Assembly (NCBI GenBank): GCA_028703105.1
Contig: JAQVNN010000008.1
Span: 1 to 50,292, forward strand
Length of the DNA stretch: 50,292 bases
Source of the DNA: Paludibacter sp.
GTDB lineage: Bacteria > Bacteroidota > Bacteroidia > Bacteroidales > Paludibacteraceae
Direction of reading: 5' to 3'
This document shows positions 41,374-50,292 of this stretch, piece by piece (the stretch's first letter is position 1; each line of letters starts with the position of its first letter). The position numbers were made by a program, and so were the translations under genes. Under the pieces are notes generated by a model. It ran no database searches. It was not told where the DNA came from and worked only from the letters and a program-made list of their open reading frames with translations.

Positions 41374-41952
41374 ATGTTGGAAAACCTGAAAAAATATAAC
41401 ATCATACTTGGTTCAGCCTCTCCCAGGCGACAAGAACTACTGCGAGGCATCAACATCGACTTTGAGGTTATGTCAATGGATGTGGATGAAAGCTTTCCTC
41501 CATACTTGTCAGGCGTTGAAATTCCGATGTATCTTGCAGAAAAGAAAGCAGAAGCTTATAAAAATATGTTAACGGATGAACGGATGGTCATAACCGCCGA
41601 TACCATTGTTTTTCTGGAAGGAAAAGTCCTTGGCAAGCCGGCTGATAAAAAAGAAGCAATAGCAATGTTGCAACAACTCTCTGGAAAGACACATCAGGTG
41701 ATAACCGGCGTATGCATCAGCACTTTAAACCGCCGGCGCACGTTTCATACGATTTCCGAAGTTAAGTTCGCCCGACTCAATGAAGCGGAGATTGAATACT
41801 ATCTTGAAAACTACGCTCCCTACGACAAGGCAGGCTCTTATGGTGTTCAGGAGTGGATCGGTTTTATCGCGGTAGAACAGATCAACGGTTCTTATTTTAA
41901 TGTGATGGGATTGCCGATACAGCGATTGTATAATGAATTGAAGAGGTGGTAA
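41374..41952 (+). CDS. maf: Maf family nucleotide pyrophosphatase
   Basis: 192 residues with the Maf signature IILGSASPRRQELLRGINIDF, then ITADTIVFLEGKVLGKP, the conserved KTHQVITGV segment and the C-terminal YGVQEWIGFI. Maf proteins hydrolyse non-canonical or canonical NTPs (dTTP/UTP in the YhdE branch) and have been linked to septum inhibition. It is 11 bp after the UbiA gene. A 29-bp palindrome follows it. Confidence 0.94.
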   Translation: MLENLKKYNIILGSASPRRQELLRGINIDFEVMSMDVDESFPPYLSGVEIPMYLAEKKAEAYKNMLTDERMVITADTIVFLEGKVLGKPADKKEAIAMLQQLSGKTHQVITGVCISTLNRRRTFHTISEVKFARLNEAEIEYYLENYAPYDKAGSYGVQEWIGFIAVEQINGSYFNVMGLPIQRLYNELKRW

Positions 41953-41973
41953 TTGACACACAATATGATAATA

Positions 41974-42002
41974 GTAGAGACATCCGATTCGGGCGTCTCT
42001 AC
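41974..42002. repeat. 29-bp palindrome between maf and clpC
   Basis: GTAGAGAC (41974-41981) and GTCTCTAC (41995-42002) are perfect inverted copies with an inner CCGA-T-TCGG palindrome. It lies between the convergent ends of maf and clpC. It may serve as a two-way 3' hairpin, though no T-run follows. The arm matches the palindrome at 10831-10858 (GCAGAGAC) except at one position. Confidence 0.8.
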
Positions 42003-42017
42003 ATTATTTATCAATCA

Positions 42018-44537
42018 TTATTTGTTTAACAGGGGCGTTGCTGCTGAAACAATTTTCGCCTTCACCCCGTCTTTCGTTTCATTCAGCTCCATAAAAATAG
42101 TATCTCCCTCGTGCACTTCTCCTGACAATACAATATCGGCAAGTTCATCTTCGAGATAGCGTTGAATAGCCCTTTTCAGAGGACGGGCACCGAATTGCAC
42201 ATCATAACCTTTTTCAGCAATAAAATCTTTTGCCTCTGGCGACAGTTCAATATTATAGCCTAAACTGGTAACGCGACTAAACAAGCCCTTCAGTTCCAGA
42301 TCGATGATTTTCTTAATGGTCTCTTTGTTTAACTGATCAAACATCACGATTTCATCCACACGGTTCAGAAACTCGGGAGAAAATGTCCGGTTCAGGGCTT
42401 TCTGAATGACCCCTCTTGAATACTCCATGTCCATTTCCAAAGAGGAATCGATATTAAAACCAACCCCTTTACCAAAATCTTTCAACTGACGGGTACCGAC
42501 ATTAGAAGTCATGATGATGATGGTATTTTTAAAGTCAATTCTCCTTCCCAGACTGTCAGTCAGGCGTCCTTCATCCATAATCTGCAACAAGAGATTAAAC
42601 ACATCCTGATGCGCTTTTTCAATTTCATCAAACAACACAATTGAATACGGCTTGCGGCGCACTCTTTCGGTGAGCTGACCGCCTTCTTCGTACCCCACAT
42701 ATCCCGGAGGGGCTCCTATCAAACGCGAAACCGAGAATTTTTCCATGTATTCGCTCATATCCATACGAATGAGTGCATCCTGACTATCGAACATGAATTC
42801 AGAAAGCACTTTGGCTAAATGGGTTTTACCCACTCCGGTCGGACCGAGAAAAATAAACGAGCCAATTGGCTTTCCCGGATCTTTCAGTCCGATCCGGTTG
42901 CGCTGAATGGCTTTGACTATCTTGTTAACCGCTTCGTCCTGTCCGATGACTCTTCGCATCAGATCATCTTTCATCTGCCTCAGTTTCAATCCCTCCGCCT
43001 GTGCAATACGCTGTACCGGAACACCTGACATCATGGCAACCACCTCAGCAACTTGTTCCTCATCCACCGTTTCAGGGTGCAACTGCGACTCTTTTTCCCA
43101 TCTTCTGACAGCGTCCTCCAACTGATATTGGCATTGTTTTTCTTGATCGCGGATGGGTCCGGCAAGTTCATATTTTTGTTCGCTGAGGACTTTCATTTTT
43201 TCTTTCTTCAGCTCTTCGATTTTCTTTTCCAGTTCTTCAATCTCAGCCGGGACAGAAACAGAACCGATATGTACACGCGAACCAGCCTCATCTAATGCAT
43301 CAATGGCTTTGTCCGGAAAACAACGGTCGGTAATATAACGATCGGTCAGCCGCACACATGCTTTAATGGCATCCGGTGTATATCTCACGTTGTGATGATA
43401 TTCATACCGATCCTGAATATTTTCCAGTATTTTTAACGTCTCTTCCGGGGTTGTCGGATCAACCATAATTTTCTGGAACCTGCGCTCCAACGCACCATCT
43501 TTTTCAATACTCTGCCGATATTCATCCAGTGTCGTAGCTCCGATGCACTGAATTTCGCCCCTTGCCAGTGCCGGTTTCAGCATATTGGCAGCATCAAGCG
43601 AGCCGGGAGCGCCTCCTGCTCCGACAATCGTATGAATTTCATCAATAAATAAAATCACGTTTGGATTTTTCTGCAACTCATTCAGGATGGCTTTGATGCG
43701 TTCTTCGAATTGACCGCGGTATTTAGTCCCCGCAACAATAGACGCCATATCCAGGGCTACGACCCTTTTATCAAACAACACCCTTGAAACACGTCTTTGA
43801 ATGATCCGCAAAGCAAGTCCTTCCACGATAGCTGATTTTCCCACTCCCGGATCCCCTATCAGCACAGGGTTATTTTTTTTCCTGCGACTCAGGATCTGAG
43901 CCAGGCGTTCAATCTCACGTTCCCTTCCCACAATCGGGTCTAGGCGGTTTTCCAAGGCAGCTTTCGTAATATCAGCGCCGAAGGTATCAAGCGCCGGCGT
44001 ATCCGAGTGTTTTTGTGTTCCTGACGGTGGCGTTTTTTGTTGTGAACGTGGGTCATCATCTTCATCCTCATCCTCATCATGAAAACCTGTACCCATCACA
44101 GGACCTTGCGGTTTCGGCGATTCCAGAAAAGACTTAACCTGATCGTATGATAAATGTTCTTCGTTCAACACATCCACAGCCAAGTTGTTTTTTTCTTTTA
44201 AAATTGCCAGTAGCAAGTGTTCTGTATCTGCCACATCAGCATCAAACAGACGACTTTCCAATTCCATGATTTTCTTGATACGTTCCGTACTTTTCAGCAC
44301 TGGAATTGCTTCTCCCGCCGGTTCTCTGTCTGTACGAATGCGGCTTTCTATCGATTGTTTGACCTTGAGAAGATTTACTCTGAGTTCCTGAAGTATTTCA
44401 ATGGCTTTTCCTTGTCCGTTGCGCAACAAGCCCAGCAACAAATGTTCCGGTCCCACGTAATTATTACCTAACCTTTCTGCTTCCTGCGCACTATATTGAA
44501 GCACATGATGTAGTTGTTCCGAATAGTTTACTGTCAT
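42018..44537 (-). CDS. clpC: ATP-dependent Clp protease ATP-binding subunit ClpC
   Basis: 839 residues, a class I Hsp100 with an N-terminal double Clp repeat ([19 protein letters not shown]), AAA1 Walker [16 protein letters not shown], a central UVR-like segment ([15 protein letters not shown]) and AAA2 Walker [15 protein letters not shown]. The UVR motif and single middle domain mark ClpC rather than ClpA or ClpB. It unfolds substrates for ClpP. ATG at 44561 is also in frame but would be at or upstream of the start predicted from the -7 element (44563-44570), so the start at 44537 ([16 protein letters not shown]) is preferred. Confidence 0.95.
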   Translation of the reverse strand: MTVNYSEQLHHVLQYSAQEAERLGNNYVGPEHLLLGLLRNGQGKAIEILQELRVNLLKVKQSIESRIRTDREPAGEAIPVLKSTERIKKIMELESRLFDADVADTEHLLLAILKEKNNLAVDVLNEEHLSYDQVKSFLESPKPQGPVMGTGFHDEDEDEDDDPRSQQKTPPSGTQKHSDTPALDTFGADITKAALENRLDPIVGREREIERLAQILSRRKKNNPVLIGDPGVGKSAIVEGLALRIIQRRVSRVLFDKRVVALDMASIVAGTKYRGQFEERIKAILNELQKNPNVILFIDEIHTIVGAGGAPGSLDAANMLKPALARGEIQCIGATTLDEYRQSIEKDGALERRFQKIMVDPTTPEETLKILENIQDRYEYHHNVRYTPDAIKACVRLTDRYITDRCFPDKAIDALDEAGSRVHIGSVSVPAEIEELEKKIEELKKEKMKVLSEQKYELAGPIRDQEKQCQYQLEDAVRRWEKESQLHPETVDEEQVAEVVAMMSGVPVQRIAQAEGLKLRQMKDDLMRRVIGQDEAVNKIVKAIQRNRIGLKDPGKPIGSFIFLGPTGVGKTHLAKVLSEFMFDSQDALIRMDMSEYMEKFSVSRLIGAPPGYVGYEEGGQLTERVRRKPYSIVLFDEIEKAHQDVFNLLLQIMDEGRLTDSLGRRIDFKNTIIIMTSNVGTRQLKDFGKGVGFNIDSSLEMDMEYSRGVIQKALNRTFSPEFLNRVDEIVMFDQLNKETIKKIIDLELKGLFSRVTSLGYNIELSPEAKDFIAEKGYDVQFGARPLKRAIQRYLEDELADIVLSGEVHEGDTIFMELNETKDGVKAKIVSAATPLLNK

Positions 44538-44562
44538 ATAATCATCTGATTGCTTTTCCAAA

Positions 44563-44570
44563 CAAAAGTA
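44563..44570 (-). promoter_or_regulatory. -7 element of clpC
   Basis: The minus strand reads TACTTTTG, predicting a start near 44557 and about 20 nt of leader to ATG 44537. There is no clear -33 TTTG and no CIRCE-like inverted repeat. Confidence 0.5.
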
Positions 44571-44744
44571 GGGAAAATTTTTTACATTGTTTTTATTTGC
44601 TTTGTTGATATAACAAAATTAATACCTATAAGGTTTTTTTTATAATCTCTGCTATTTTGTCATGCGAATCAGGAGTCCATTTTATTAATAATTGGATTGT
44701 TCACAATTTTCATTCCCCGTGCGGTTTTTAACAAAAAATCATGT

Positions 44745-44752
44745 AACTTTGT
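44745..44752 (+). promoter_or_regulatory. -7 element of the phosphosugar mutase gene
   Basis: TAACTTTG matches TAnnTTTG. It predicts a start near 44757 and a leader of about 66 nt to ATG 44823. Confidence 0.5.
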
Positions 44753-44822
44753 TATTTTAAAACAGAACATTTAATGGAGTTGAAGACTTCCCTATACAAT
44801 AATAAATTATAATTTCAGCGAT

Positions 44823-46571
44823 ATGGAAAACAAAGCATTACTGAACGAAGTGTTGGAAAAAGCTCAAACTTGGTTAGACGGCAATTATGATCTTGAAACA
44901 AAAAAAGCTGTTCGCCAAATGATGGATGCCGATGATAAAACAGAATTAGTCGAATCATTTTACCGCGACCTGGAATTTGGCACCGGCGGTTTGCGGGGCA
45001 TCATGGGTGTAGGTACTAACCGCATGAACATCTACACTGTAGGGGCTGCTACGCAAGGGTTGAGCAACTACCTGAAAGCGCAGTTCGCCAATCTGCCACA
45101 AATTTCGGTGGTTATTGGTCACGATTGCCGGAACAACAGCCGAAAGTTTGCAGAAATTTCTGCCGATATATTTTCTGCCAACGGCATCAAGGTATATCTT
45201 TTCGAGGAGTTAAGACCTACTCCTGAAGTGTCTTTTGCGATTCGTCACTTCGGATGTCAAAGTGGTATCATCCTGACTGCTTCCCATAATCCGAAAGAAT
45301 ACAATGGTTACAAAGCATACTGGGATGATGGTGCTCAAATGATTGCTCCACATGACGAAAATGTCATCAGCGAAGTCATGAAAATCAAGGACGTGAACGA
45401 GATTAAATTCAAAGGAAATCCTGATTTAATTGAAATTATAGGAGAAGATGTTGATAAATTATTCATCGATAATATTAAAACCATCTCCTTATCTCCGGAA
45501 TCCATCAAGAGAAATAAAGACATGAAAATCGTCTTTACTCCGATTCACGGAACCGCAGTTAAACTGGTTCCCCGGGCATTAAAAGAATACGGATTCACCA
45601 ATATCATTCACGTACCCGAACAGGACGTAGTGAGCGGTGATTTCCCTACTGTTTATTCACCTAATCCCGAAGAGCCTGCCGCACTCGACATGGCCATCAA
45701 AAAAGCCATCGAAACAGATGCTGATCTTGTTTTAGCCACCGATCCGGATTCCGACAGAATGGGGATAGCCGTTAAGAATGATAAGAATCACTGGATGCTG
45801 GTCAATGGCAATCAAACGGCTTTAATTTTTGTTTATTACCTGATTCGCAGATGGAAAGAACTTGGTAAATTAAAAGGTAAGGAGTTCATTGTAAAAACCA
45901 TCGTAACGACGGAAATCATCAAAGAAATTGCAGAAAAGAACCATGTTGAATGTTTCGATTGTTATACTGGATTTAAATGGATAGCTGCCATTATCCGTGA
46001 GAATGAGGCTACAAAACAATACATCGGGGGAGGTGAAGAAAGCTATGGTTTTCTTCCTGAGACATTTGTCCGCGACAAAGACGCGGTTTCTTCCTGCACC
46101 CTGATGGCTGAAATTTCCGCCTGGGCAAAAGATAATGGTAAGACGCTCTATGAATTATTACAGGACATTTACCTGGAATACGGTTACGGAAAAGAAAAAG
46201 GCATTTCTGTCGTGAGAAAAGGCAAATCGGGCGCCGAGGAGATTCAGAAGATCATGAGTGATTTCCGCAACAACCCGCCGAAAGAACTGGCAGGATCCAA
46301 CATTGTGGTTATTAAAGATTACAAAACATTAAAACAAACCAATCTTGCTACAGGAGAAGTAACCGATCTGGATATGCCGGTAACATCCAATGTATTGCAA
46401 TATTTCACCGAAGACGGTACCAAAATATCCGTTCGTCCTTCAGGAACCGAGCCCAAAATTAAATTCTACATCGAAGTACGGGGTGATATGAAATCCCGCG
46501 CAGATTACGACGCTGCCGATACTGCTGCCAACCAAAAAATCGAAGCAGCCAGGGCATCGCTGGGCGTATAA
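44823..46571 (+). CDS. Phosphoglucomutase/phosphomannomutase family protein
   Basis: 582 residues, the long alpha-D-phosphohexomutase type (PGM2/PgcA-like). The catalytic serine loop is TASHNPKEYNGYKAYWDDG, the metal-binding loop DPDSDRMGIAV, the sugar loop GGGEESYGFLPE and the phosphate loop RPSGTEPKIKFYIE. It interconverts sugar 1- and 6-phosphates, supplying UDP-glucose and similar precursors for glycan assembly. It is a single-gene unit divergent from clpC and convergent with tdh. Confidence 0.93.
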   Translation: MENKALLNEVLEKAQTWLDGNYDLETKKAVRQMMDADDKTELVESFYRDLEFGTGGLRGIMGVGTNRMNIYTVGAATQGLSNYLKAQFANLPQISVVIGHDCRNNSRKFAEISADIFSANGIKVYLFEELRPTPEVSFAIRHFGCQSGIILTASHNPKEYNGYKAYWDDGAQMIAPHDENVISEVMKIKDVNEIKFKGNPDLIEIIGEDVDKLFIDNIKTISLSPESIKRNKDMKIVFTPIHGTAVKLVPRALKEYGFTNIIHVPEQDVVSGDFPTVYSPNPEEPAALDMAIKKAIETDADLVLATDPDSDRMGIAVKNDKNHWMLVNGNQTALIFVYYLIRRWKELGKLKGKEFIVKTIVTTEIIKEIAEKNHVECFDCYTGFKWIAAIIRENEATKQYIGGGEESYGFLPETFVRDKDAVSSCTLMAEISAWAKDNGKTLYELLQDIYLEYGYGKEKGISVVRKGKSGAEEIQKIMSDFRNNPPKELAGSNIVVIKDYKTLKQTNLATGEVTDLDMPVTSNVLQYFTEDGTKISVRPSGTEPKIKFYIEVRGDMKSRADYDAADTAANQKIEAARASLGV

Positions 46572-46617
46572 GCTAATCAATATTCCACGAAAGCGGAGTG
46601 TTCCGGAAAGTTAATTT

Positions 46618-47643
46618 TCATGTCCAACTCAGGATGACTTTCCCGCACATCCCGCTTTCCATTACATCAAATCCTTGTTGAAAATCATCAATATGAAAAC
46701 GATGCGTGATGATGGGAGATAAATCAATTCCCGTAATGAGCATTTGTTCCATCTGATACCAGGTTTCCCACATTTCCCGTCCGTAAATACCTTTTAGTGT
46801 AAGGGCTTTGAAAATTACGGTGTCCCAGTTGACGGAAGTAGAATTGGGCAATATACCAAGCAGCGCTACCTTGGATCCGTTGTACATATTTTCGAGCATG
46901 CTTTCAAAAGCCGCAGGCGAACCCGACATTTCGAGTCCGATATCAAACCCATGCATACGTAATTGTTTGATAACGCTTTCTATCGTTTCTCCTTTCGACG
47001 GGTTGATGGTCAGCGTAGCACCCATCCGTTTTGCTATTTCAAGTCGGTAGTCGCTTAAATCGCTGACAACAATGTGTCGCGCACCCGAAAAACGACAGAT
47101 AGCCGTTGCCATACATCCAATCAGTCCGGCGCCCGTAATCAGCACATCTTCTGCTATCAGCGGAAAAGATAAGGCGGCGTGGGCAGCATTTCCGAAGGGA
47201 TCCATGATAGCAGCCATTTCATCCGAAATTCGGGAATCCAGTTTAACCGCATTGGATGCCGGTAATGAAAGGTATTCAGCAAAACTGCCGTCCCTGTTCA
47301 CTCCTACACCAATGGTATTTTCACACACATGCAGTTTCCCGCGGCGACAATTCCGGCAATGCCCGCAAGCGATATGTCCTTCGCCTGTGACCCGGTTGCC
47401 TATTTGAATATTCTTCACGCCACGACCTTTTTCCACCACCTCACCCACATATTCGTGACCGATGATCATAGGTGTTTTGATGGTGCGCTGCGACCATGCA
47501 TCCCATTTGTAGATATGTAAATCGGTACCGCAAATAGCTGTCTTCCTGATTTTGATTAGCACATCGTTGATTCCAACGTGTGGCAGGGGCATATCCTGCA
47601 TCCAGATGCCTTTTTCAGGGCGGAGTTTGACAAGAGATTTCAT
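46618..47643 (-). CDS. tdh: L-threonine 3-dehydrogenase
   Basis: 341 residues, the exact length of E. coli Tdh, from ATG 47643 (a TTG at 47652 is in frame but not preferred). It is a zinc medium-chain dehydrogenase: catalytic-zinc region [12 protein letters not shown] with GHEYVG, structural zinc cysteines in [15 protein letters not shown], and the NAD-binding [11 protein letters not shown]. It oxidises L-threonine to 2-amino-3-oxobutyrate. It follows kbl by 58 bp in the same direction, so the two enzymes of the glycine-forming pathway are a unit. Confidence 0.95.
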   Translation of the reverse strand: MKSLVKLRPEKGIWMQDMPLPHVGINDVLIKIRKTAICGTDLHIYKWDAWSQRTIKTPMIIGHEYVGEVVEKGRGVKNIQIGNRVTGEGHIACGHCRNCRRGKLHVCENTIGVGVNRDGSFAEYLSLPASNAVKLDSRISDEMAAIMDPFGNAAHAALSFPLIAEDVLITGAGLIGCMATAICRFSGARHIVVSDLSDYRLEIAKRMGATLTINPSKGETIESVIKQLRMHGFDIGLEMSGSPAAFESMLENMYNGSKVALLGILPNSTSVNWDTVIFKALTLKGIYGREMWETWYQMEQMLITGIDLSPIITHRFHIDDFQQGFDVMESGMCGKVILSWT

Positions 47644-47701
47644 ATTTATCAAGTTATTTTACCACAAAAGAAAACACAAAGAGTGAATAACGAATAGTGA
47701 T

Positions 47702-48889
47702 TTACAATATACTTAATTCCTTTCCGGTTTTGCAAAACGCATCAATGCATTGATCAAGCTGCTGTGTTGTGTGCGCAGCAGACAATTGAACCCGGATACG
47801 CGCCTGTCCTTTAGGCACAACCGGATAATAAAATCCAACCACGTATATTCCCTTATCCAACATTTTCGCTGCAAATTCCTGTGCCAGTTTGGCATCATAC
47901 AACATCACAGCACAAATAGCCGATTGCGTAGGTTTAATATCAAACCCGGCCGCTTCTATTTTCGACACGAAATAGCTCGTATTCTGATGCAATTTATTCT
48001 GTAATTCATTCGTCGTTTCCATCATCCGGAACATTTTGATACCGGCAGCTGCAACCATAGGAGGTATAGAATTTGAAAAAAGATAAGGCCGGGAACGTTG
48101 ACGCAACACATCAATGATTTCTTTTTTCCCGGTTGTAAATCCACCTATAGCTCCTCCGAAAGCTTTTCCTAAAGTACCCGTAATGATTTCAACTTTCCCT
48201 TTCAGACCGTATAATTCAGTCACCCCTCTGCCCGTTTTGCCGACAACTCCTGCCGAATGCGACTCGTCCACCATAATCATGGCATCGTACTGCTGTGCCA
48301 ATGAATAAATGTGGTCTAATGGTGCTACATTCCCATCCATCGAAAACACCCCGTCGGTGACAATTAACCTAAAACGTTGTTTTTGTGCCAGTTTCAGTTG
48401 TTGTTCCAGCTCCCCCATATCAGCATTGGCATAGCGGTACCGTTGTGCCTTACACAAACGCACCCCGTCGATAATCGAAGCATGATTTAACGCATCGGAA
48501 ATGATAGCATCTTCTTCAGTAAGCAAGGGTTCAAACACACCACCATTGGCATCGAAACACGCAGCATAGAGGATTGCATCTTCAGTCCCAAAGAACTGCG
48601 AAATCTCAGCTTCGAGTTGCTTGTGAAGATTCTGGGTGCCGCAAATAAACCGCACGGATGACATGCCAAAACCATGCGTTTCTAACGCTTCAGCCGCCGC
48701 CGCTTTTAAATCCGGATGATTAGATAAGCCCAGGTAATTGTTAGCACAGAAATTCAGCACTTCTTTCCCGTCGGAAACACGGATAACAGCGCCTTGTGGA
48801 GACAAAATAATCCGCTCGTTCTTATACAGACCAGCGGATTCTATTTCAGATAACACTTGCGTTAAGTGAGCTTTAACTCTTTCAAACAT
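47702..48889 (-). CDS. kbl: 2-amino-3-ketobutyrate CoA ligase (glycine C-acetyltransferase)
   Basis: 395 residues from ATG 48889. It is a PLP enzyme of the alpha-oxoamine synthase family: FCANNYLGLSNHP, HGFGMSSVRFICGTQ, the DESHSAG motif and the PLP lysine in TGTLGKAFGGAIGG. It splits 2-amino-3-oxobutyrate with CoA into glycine and acetyl-CoA. The frame extends to 48997, overlapping the DUF4395 gene, but the -7 element at 48918-48925 and the family N-terminus exclude this. tdh follows. Confidence 0.95.
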   Translation of the reverse strand: MFERVKAHLTQVLSEIESAGLYKNERIILSPQGAVIRVSDGKEVLNFCANNYLGLSNHPDLKAAAAEALETHGFGMSSVRFICGTQNLHKQLEAEISQFFGTEDAILYAACFDANGGVFEPLLTEEDAIISDALNHASIIDGVRLCKAQRYRYANADMGELEQQLKLAQKQRFRLIVTDGVFSMDGNVAPLDHIYSLAQQYDAMIMVDESHSAGVVGKTGRGVTELYGLKGKVEIITGTLGKAFGGAIGGFTTGKKEIIDVLRQRSRPYLFSNSIPPMVAAAGIKMFRMMETTNELQNKLHQNTSYFVSKIEAAGFDIKPTQSAICAVMLYDAKLAQEFAAKMLDKGIYVVGFYYPVVPKGQARIRVQLSAAHTTQQLDQCIDAFCKTGKELSIL

Positions 48890-48917
48890 AATTTTCGCGA
48901 TTAGATTTAACAACTCA

Positions 48918-48925
48918 CAAATATA
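48918..48925 (-). promoter_or_regulatory. -7 element of the kbl-tdh unit
   Basis: The minus strand reads TATATTTG, predicting a start near 48912 and a leader of about 23 nt to ATG 48889. No clear -33 TTTG. Confidence 0.55.
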
Positions 48926-48983
48926 AGCTTTATCGGTGATAAAAAAGAAACTAAGGTAATTTTTGTGTGAATCTGTTTCTGAT

Positions 48984-49442
48984 TTATATTGGAGCATCCG
49001 AATTGGATTGAATCAACCGATACACGAACGGATATATTTTACAGGCCACACAGAAACCAACGGCAGCTTCCAGCAAGGCGCAGATACCAAAAATAAGCGT
49101 AAGAACCACTGCAGTCGTGTTTAAGCCAAATAAAACTGCCAAACTGATTAAGGCCGAAAAGAGCAATCCGATGCGGGCAGCAAAGATTTTCGGACCGGCG
49201 TTAATCAATTGCGGATTCACTTTCAACTTGGTTAATATTAACTTTGAAATAATGGCCAGCGGACTGTATTGAGGTTTTTCAATGCTCCTCACAAAAAAAT
49301 CAGTGACTAAAAACAATACCGGGATGATACTGGAGGTCAGCAGGAATATCATCAACAGAATAACAGTAAAAAAACCATTTAAGCGGGCTACATGTTCATC
49401 CATTTTTTTGAATGATATCGGACAAAACGCGTTGCTATTCAT
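48984..49442 (-). CDS. DUF4395 family membrane protein
   Basis: 152 residues with four hydrophobic helices. The N-terminal FCPISFKKMDEHVARLNGF and C-terminal GFCVACKIYPFVYR identify DUF4395. A CxxC near the C-terminus and the N-terminal CPIS cysteine suggest redox or metal chemistry; some DUF4395 proteins occur beside thioredoxin-like proteins, but none is here. The function is unknown. It has its own promoter (49505-49535), and kbl follows 94 bp later. Confidence 0.88.
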   Translation of the reverse strand: MNSNAFCPISFKKMDEHVARLNGFFTVILLMIFLLTSSIIPVLFLVTDFFVRSIEKPQYSPLAIISKLILTKLKVNPQLINAGPKIFAARIGLLFSALISLAVLFGLNTTAVVLTLIFGICALLEAAVGFCVACKIYPFVYRLIQSNSDAPI

Positions 49443-49504
49443 ATCTGATTAATGTATTAATTTGTGAACGTGCCAATAAAAAACGACATTCATTAAACAC
49501 AGCA

Positions 49505-49535
49505 CAAAAATAAGGGTCATGGGACAAGTTTCCAA
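49505..49535 (-). promoter_or_regulatory. -33/-7 promoter of the DUF4395 gene
   Basis: The minus strand has TTG (49535-49533), a 20-bp spacer, then TATTTTTG (49512-49505). RNA should start near 49499, with a leader of about 57 nt to ATG 49442. Confidence 0.6.
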
Positions 49536-49576
49536 TACCCTTTTTGGCGTAAATCAGTACCATAAATACGGTATTT

Positions 49577-50292
49577 TTACAAAAACGAATCTAATGTACC
49601 GGTTTCCAACACTTTGTATTTCCCGTTAGATTCCGTAACCATGCAGCATTCGGTGTAGGCATCGTGTTCAAAAATAATAATTTGTTTATGCTCGATAGCT
49701 TCATCCAGCAACACTTTTTTTTCGGTCATGGAAGTCACCGGAAAAGTATCATATGCCGACACCCATGCCAGTGGCACATTCGCGGCGCTTGGAATCACAT
49801 CACCTGCATACACAAACGTTTTATCCTCTTTGCGGATATAGGCAACCAACTGACCGGGGGTATGGCCGTTAAATAATTTCAGGGTAACGCCCTTGCATAC
49901 ATCCGTGGTATTAGTAACTAATTTCAGGCGACCGGCTTTTTGAACCGGCAGCATGTTTTCCGCGAAGTAAGAATCCCCTTCCCTGACATTCGGATCCAGG
50001 AAGTTTTCCCATTGCGATTTACCCACCCAATGATCCGCATTGGGGAAAGTCAGCACCAGTTCTTTATTTTCATTATACCGGGTACAATCGCCGCAATGGT
50101 CAAAATGCAGGTGGGTCAGGATTACATCAGTAATGTCGTTGCAAGTCAGGCCAAAATCTTGTAACGCCATCTCAAAATCAACAATTTTCTTTATTCCGTA
50201 AAACCGGAGGTAATCCTTTTGTTTATTCCCGGTTCCGGTATCAATTAATATCTTCTTATTCCCTGTATCAACAAGCAAACAACGTATCGTCA
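49577..50292 (-). CDS. MBL-fold metallo-hydrolase, partial
   Basis: About 238 codons are visible. The reading frame is open through the right edge (TIRCLLVDTGNKKILIDTG), so the true N-terminus is outside the window and the TTG at 50278 is not the start. The metallo-beta-lactamase metal-binding motif is THLHFDHCG, with further ligands in NGHTPGQ and YAGDVIP and a C-terminal FEHDA. This layout resembles quorum-quenching lactonase or alkylsulfatase-like hydrolases, but the substrate cannot be named. Confidence 0.9.
   Translation of the reverse strand, partial: TIRCLLVDTGNKKILIDTGTGNKQKDYLRFYGIKKIVDFEMALQDFGLTCNDITDVILTHLHFDHCGDCTRYNENKELVLTFPNADHWVGKSQWENFLDPNVREGDSYFAENMLPVQKAGRLKLVTNTTDVCKGVTLKLFNGHTPGQLVAYIRKEDKTFVYAGDVIPSAANVPLAWVSAYDTFPVTSMTEKKVLLDEAIEHKQIIIFEHDAYTECCMVTESNGKYKVLETGTLDSFL

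Noticed and set aside
44774-44812. 12-codon frame upstream of the phosphosugar mutase as a leader peptide
   Set aside because: An ATG is present within the predicted leader, but nothing in the peptide (no amino-acid bias or attenuator hairpin) suggests regulation.
46572-46617. Terminator between the convergent mutase and tdh genes
   Set aside because: No stem of useful length could be found in the 46-bp gap.
48890-48997. Extended kbl start overlapping DUF4395
   Set aside because: The 36 extra residues are not like any Kbl N-terminus, and the -7 element at 48918-48925 is downstream of them.
49541-49576. Weak TACC/GGTA hairpin after the MBL gene as a terminator
   Set aside because: The stem is only 4 bp with bulges and no T-run follows.
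1-50292. tRNA, rRNA, CRISPR array, prophage or transposase
   Set aside because: I looked for tRNA arms, repeat-spacer patterns and integrase/transposase motifs on both strands and saw none.

Overview
The window is 50 kb of chromosome from a member of the Bacteroidota, most likely order Bacteroidales. Three things point there. The gene set is typical: DUF4295 beside rpmG/rpmB, a DUF3109 protein next to cinA, tsaD divergent from tamB, and large SLBB export proteins. Nearly every transcription unit is preceded by the Bacteroidota -7 element TAnnTTTG rather than an E. coli type -10 box. Many surface proteins have lipoprotein or SPI signal peptides and C-terminal aromatic beta-strands. It looks like ordinary chromosome; I see no integrase, transposase, phage, CRISPR array, tRNA or rRNA. 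The first gene (prfA) and the last (an MBL-fold hydrolase) run off the window.

Layout. 1-9.4 kb, all minus strand: prfA, a membrane-spanning HU/LysM protein, a small HU protein, rimO and ftsY; then DUF4295-rpmG-rpmB; then cinA and DUF3109; then secG, a TPR-like protein and lptE. 9.4-13.3 kb, minus: a sigma-54 activator without a receiver domain, prephenate dehydrogenase, an exosortase-family protein and tsaD. 13.5-17.9 kb, plus: tamB. 17.9-21.6 kb, minus: a beta-barrel protein and a six-unit repeat lipoprotein, which I take as a pair of unknown function. 21.7-39.6 kb: a Wzx/Wzy-type exopolysaccharide or O-antigen locus. It holds two Wza-like lipoproteins, a Wzc tyrosine autokinase, a large SLBB export protein, a separate Wzz, flippase, polymerase, three intact glycosyltransferases and one wrecked one, a GNAT acetyltransferase, a DegT aminotransferase, a PglC-type initiating transferase and a WbuC cupin. 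One Nudix gene is embedded on the opposite strand. 39.6-42 kb, plus: beta-barrel, UbiA prenyltransferase, maf. 42-50.3 kb: clpC (minus), a phosphosugar mutase (plus), then tdh, kbl, a DUF4395 protein and the MBL hydrolase (minus).

How the genes work together. The polysaccharide locus is almost a complete assembly line. The small phosphoglycosyltransferase loads the first sugar, probably an acetamido sugar made with the aminotransferase and acetyltransferase. Glycosyltransferases extend the unit, Wzx flips it, Wzy polymerises under Wzz/Wzc length control, and the SLBB and Wza proteins export it. Several genes overlap by ATGA, which indicates translational coupling. tdh and kbl form the threonine-to-glycine pathway. 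lptE and tamB add outer-membrane biogenesis functions.

The observations I rate most worth checking are: the HU-membrane-LysM protein that could tether nucleoid to cell wall; the decayed glycosyltransferase whose 7-bp tandem duplication can be undone by eye to restore its conserved C-terminus; the repeat lipoprotein/beta-barrel pair; an exosortase with no visible substrate; a 128-bp inverted-repeat (MITE-like) element; and small dispersed palindromes, two of which share a GYAGAGAC arm. No clearly new multi-gene system stands out with certainty. Several start codons are reassigned here using promoter positions.
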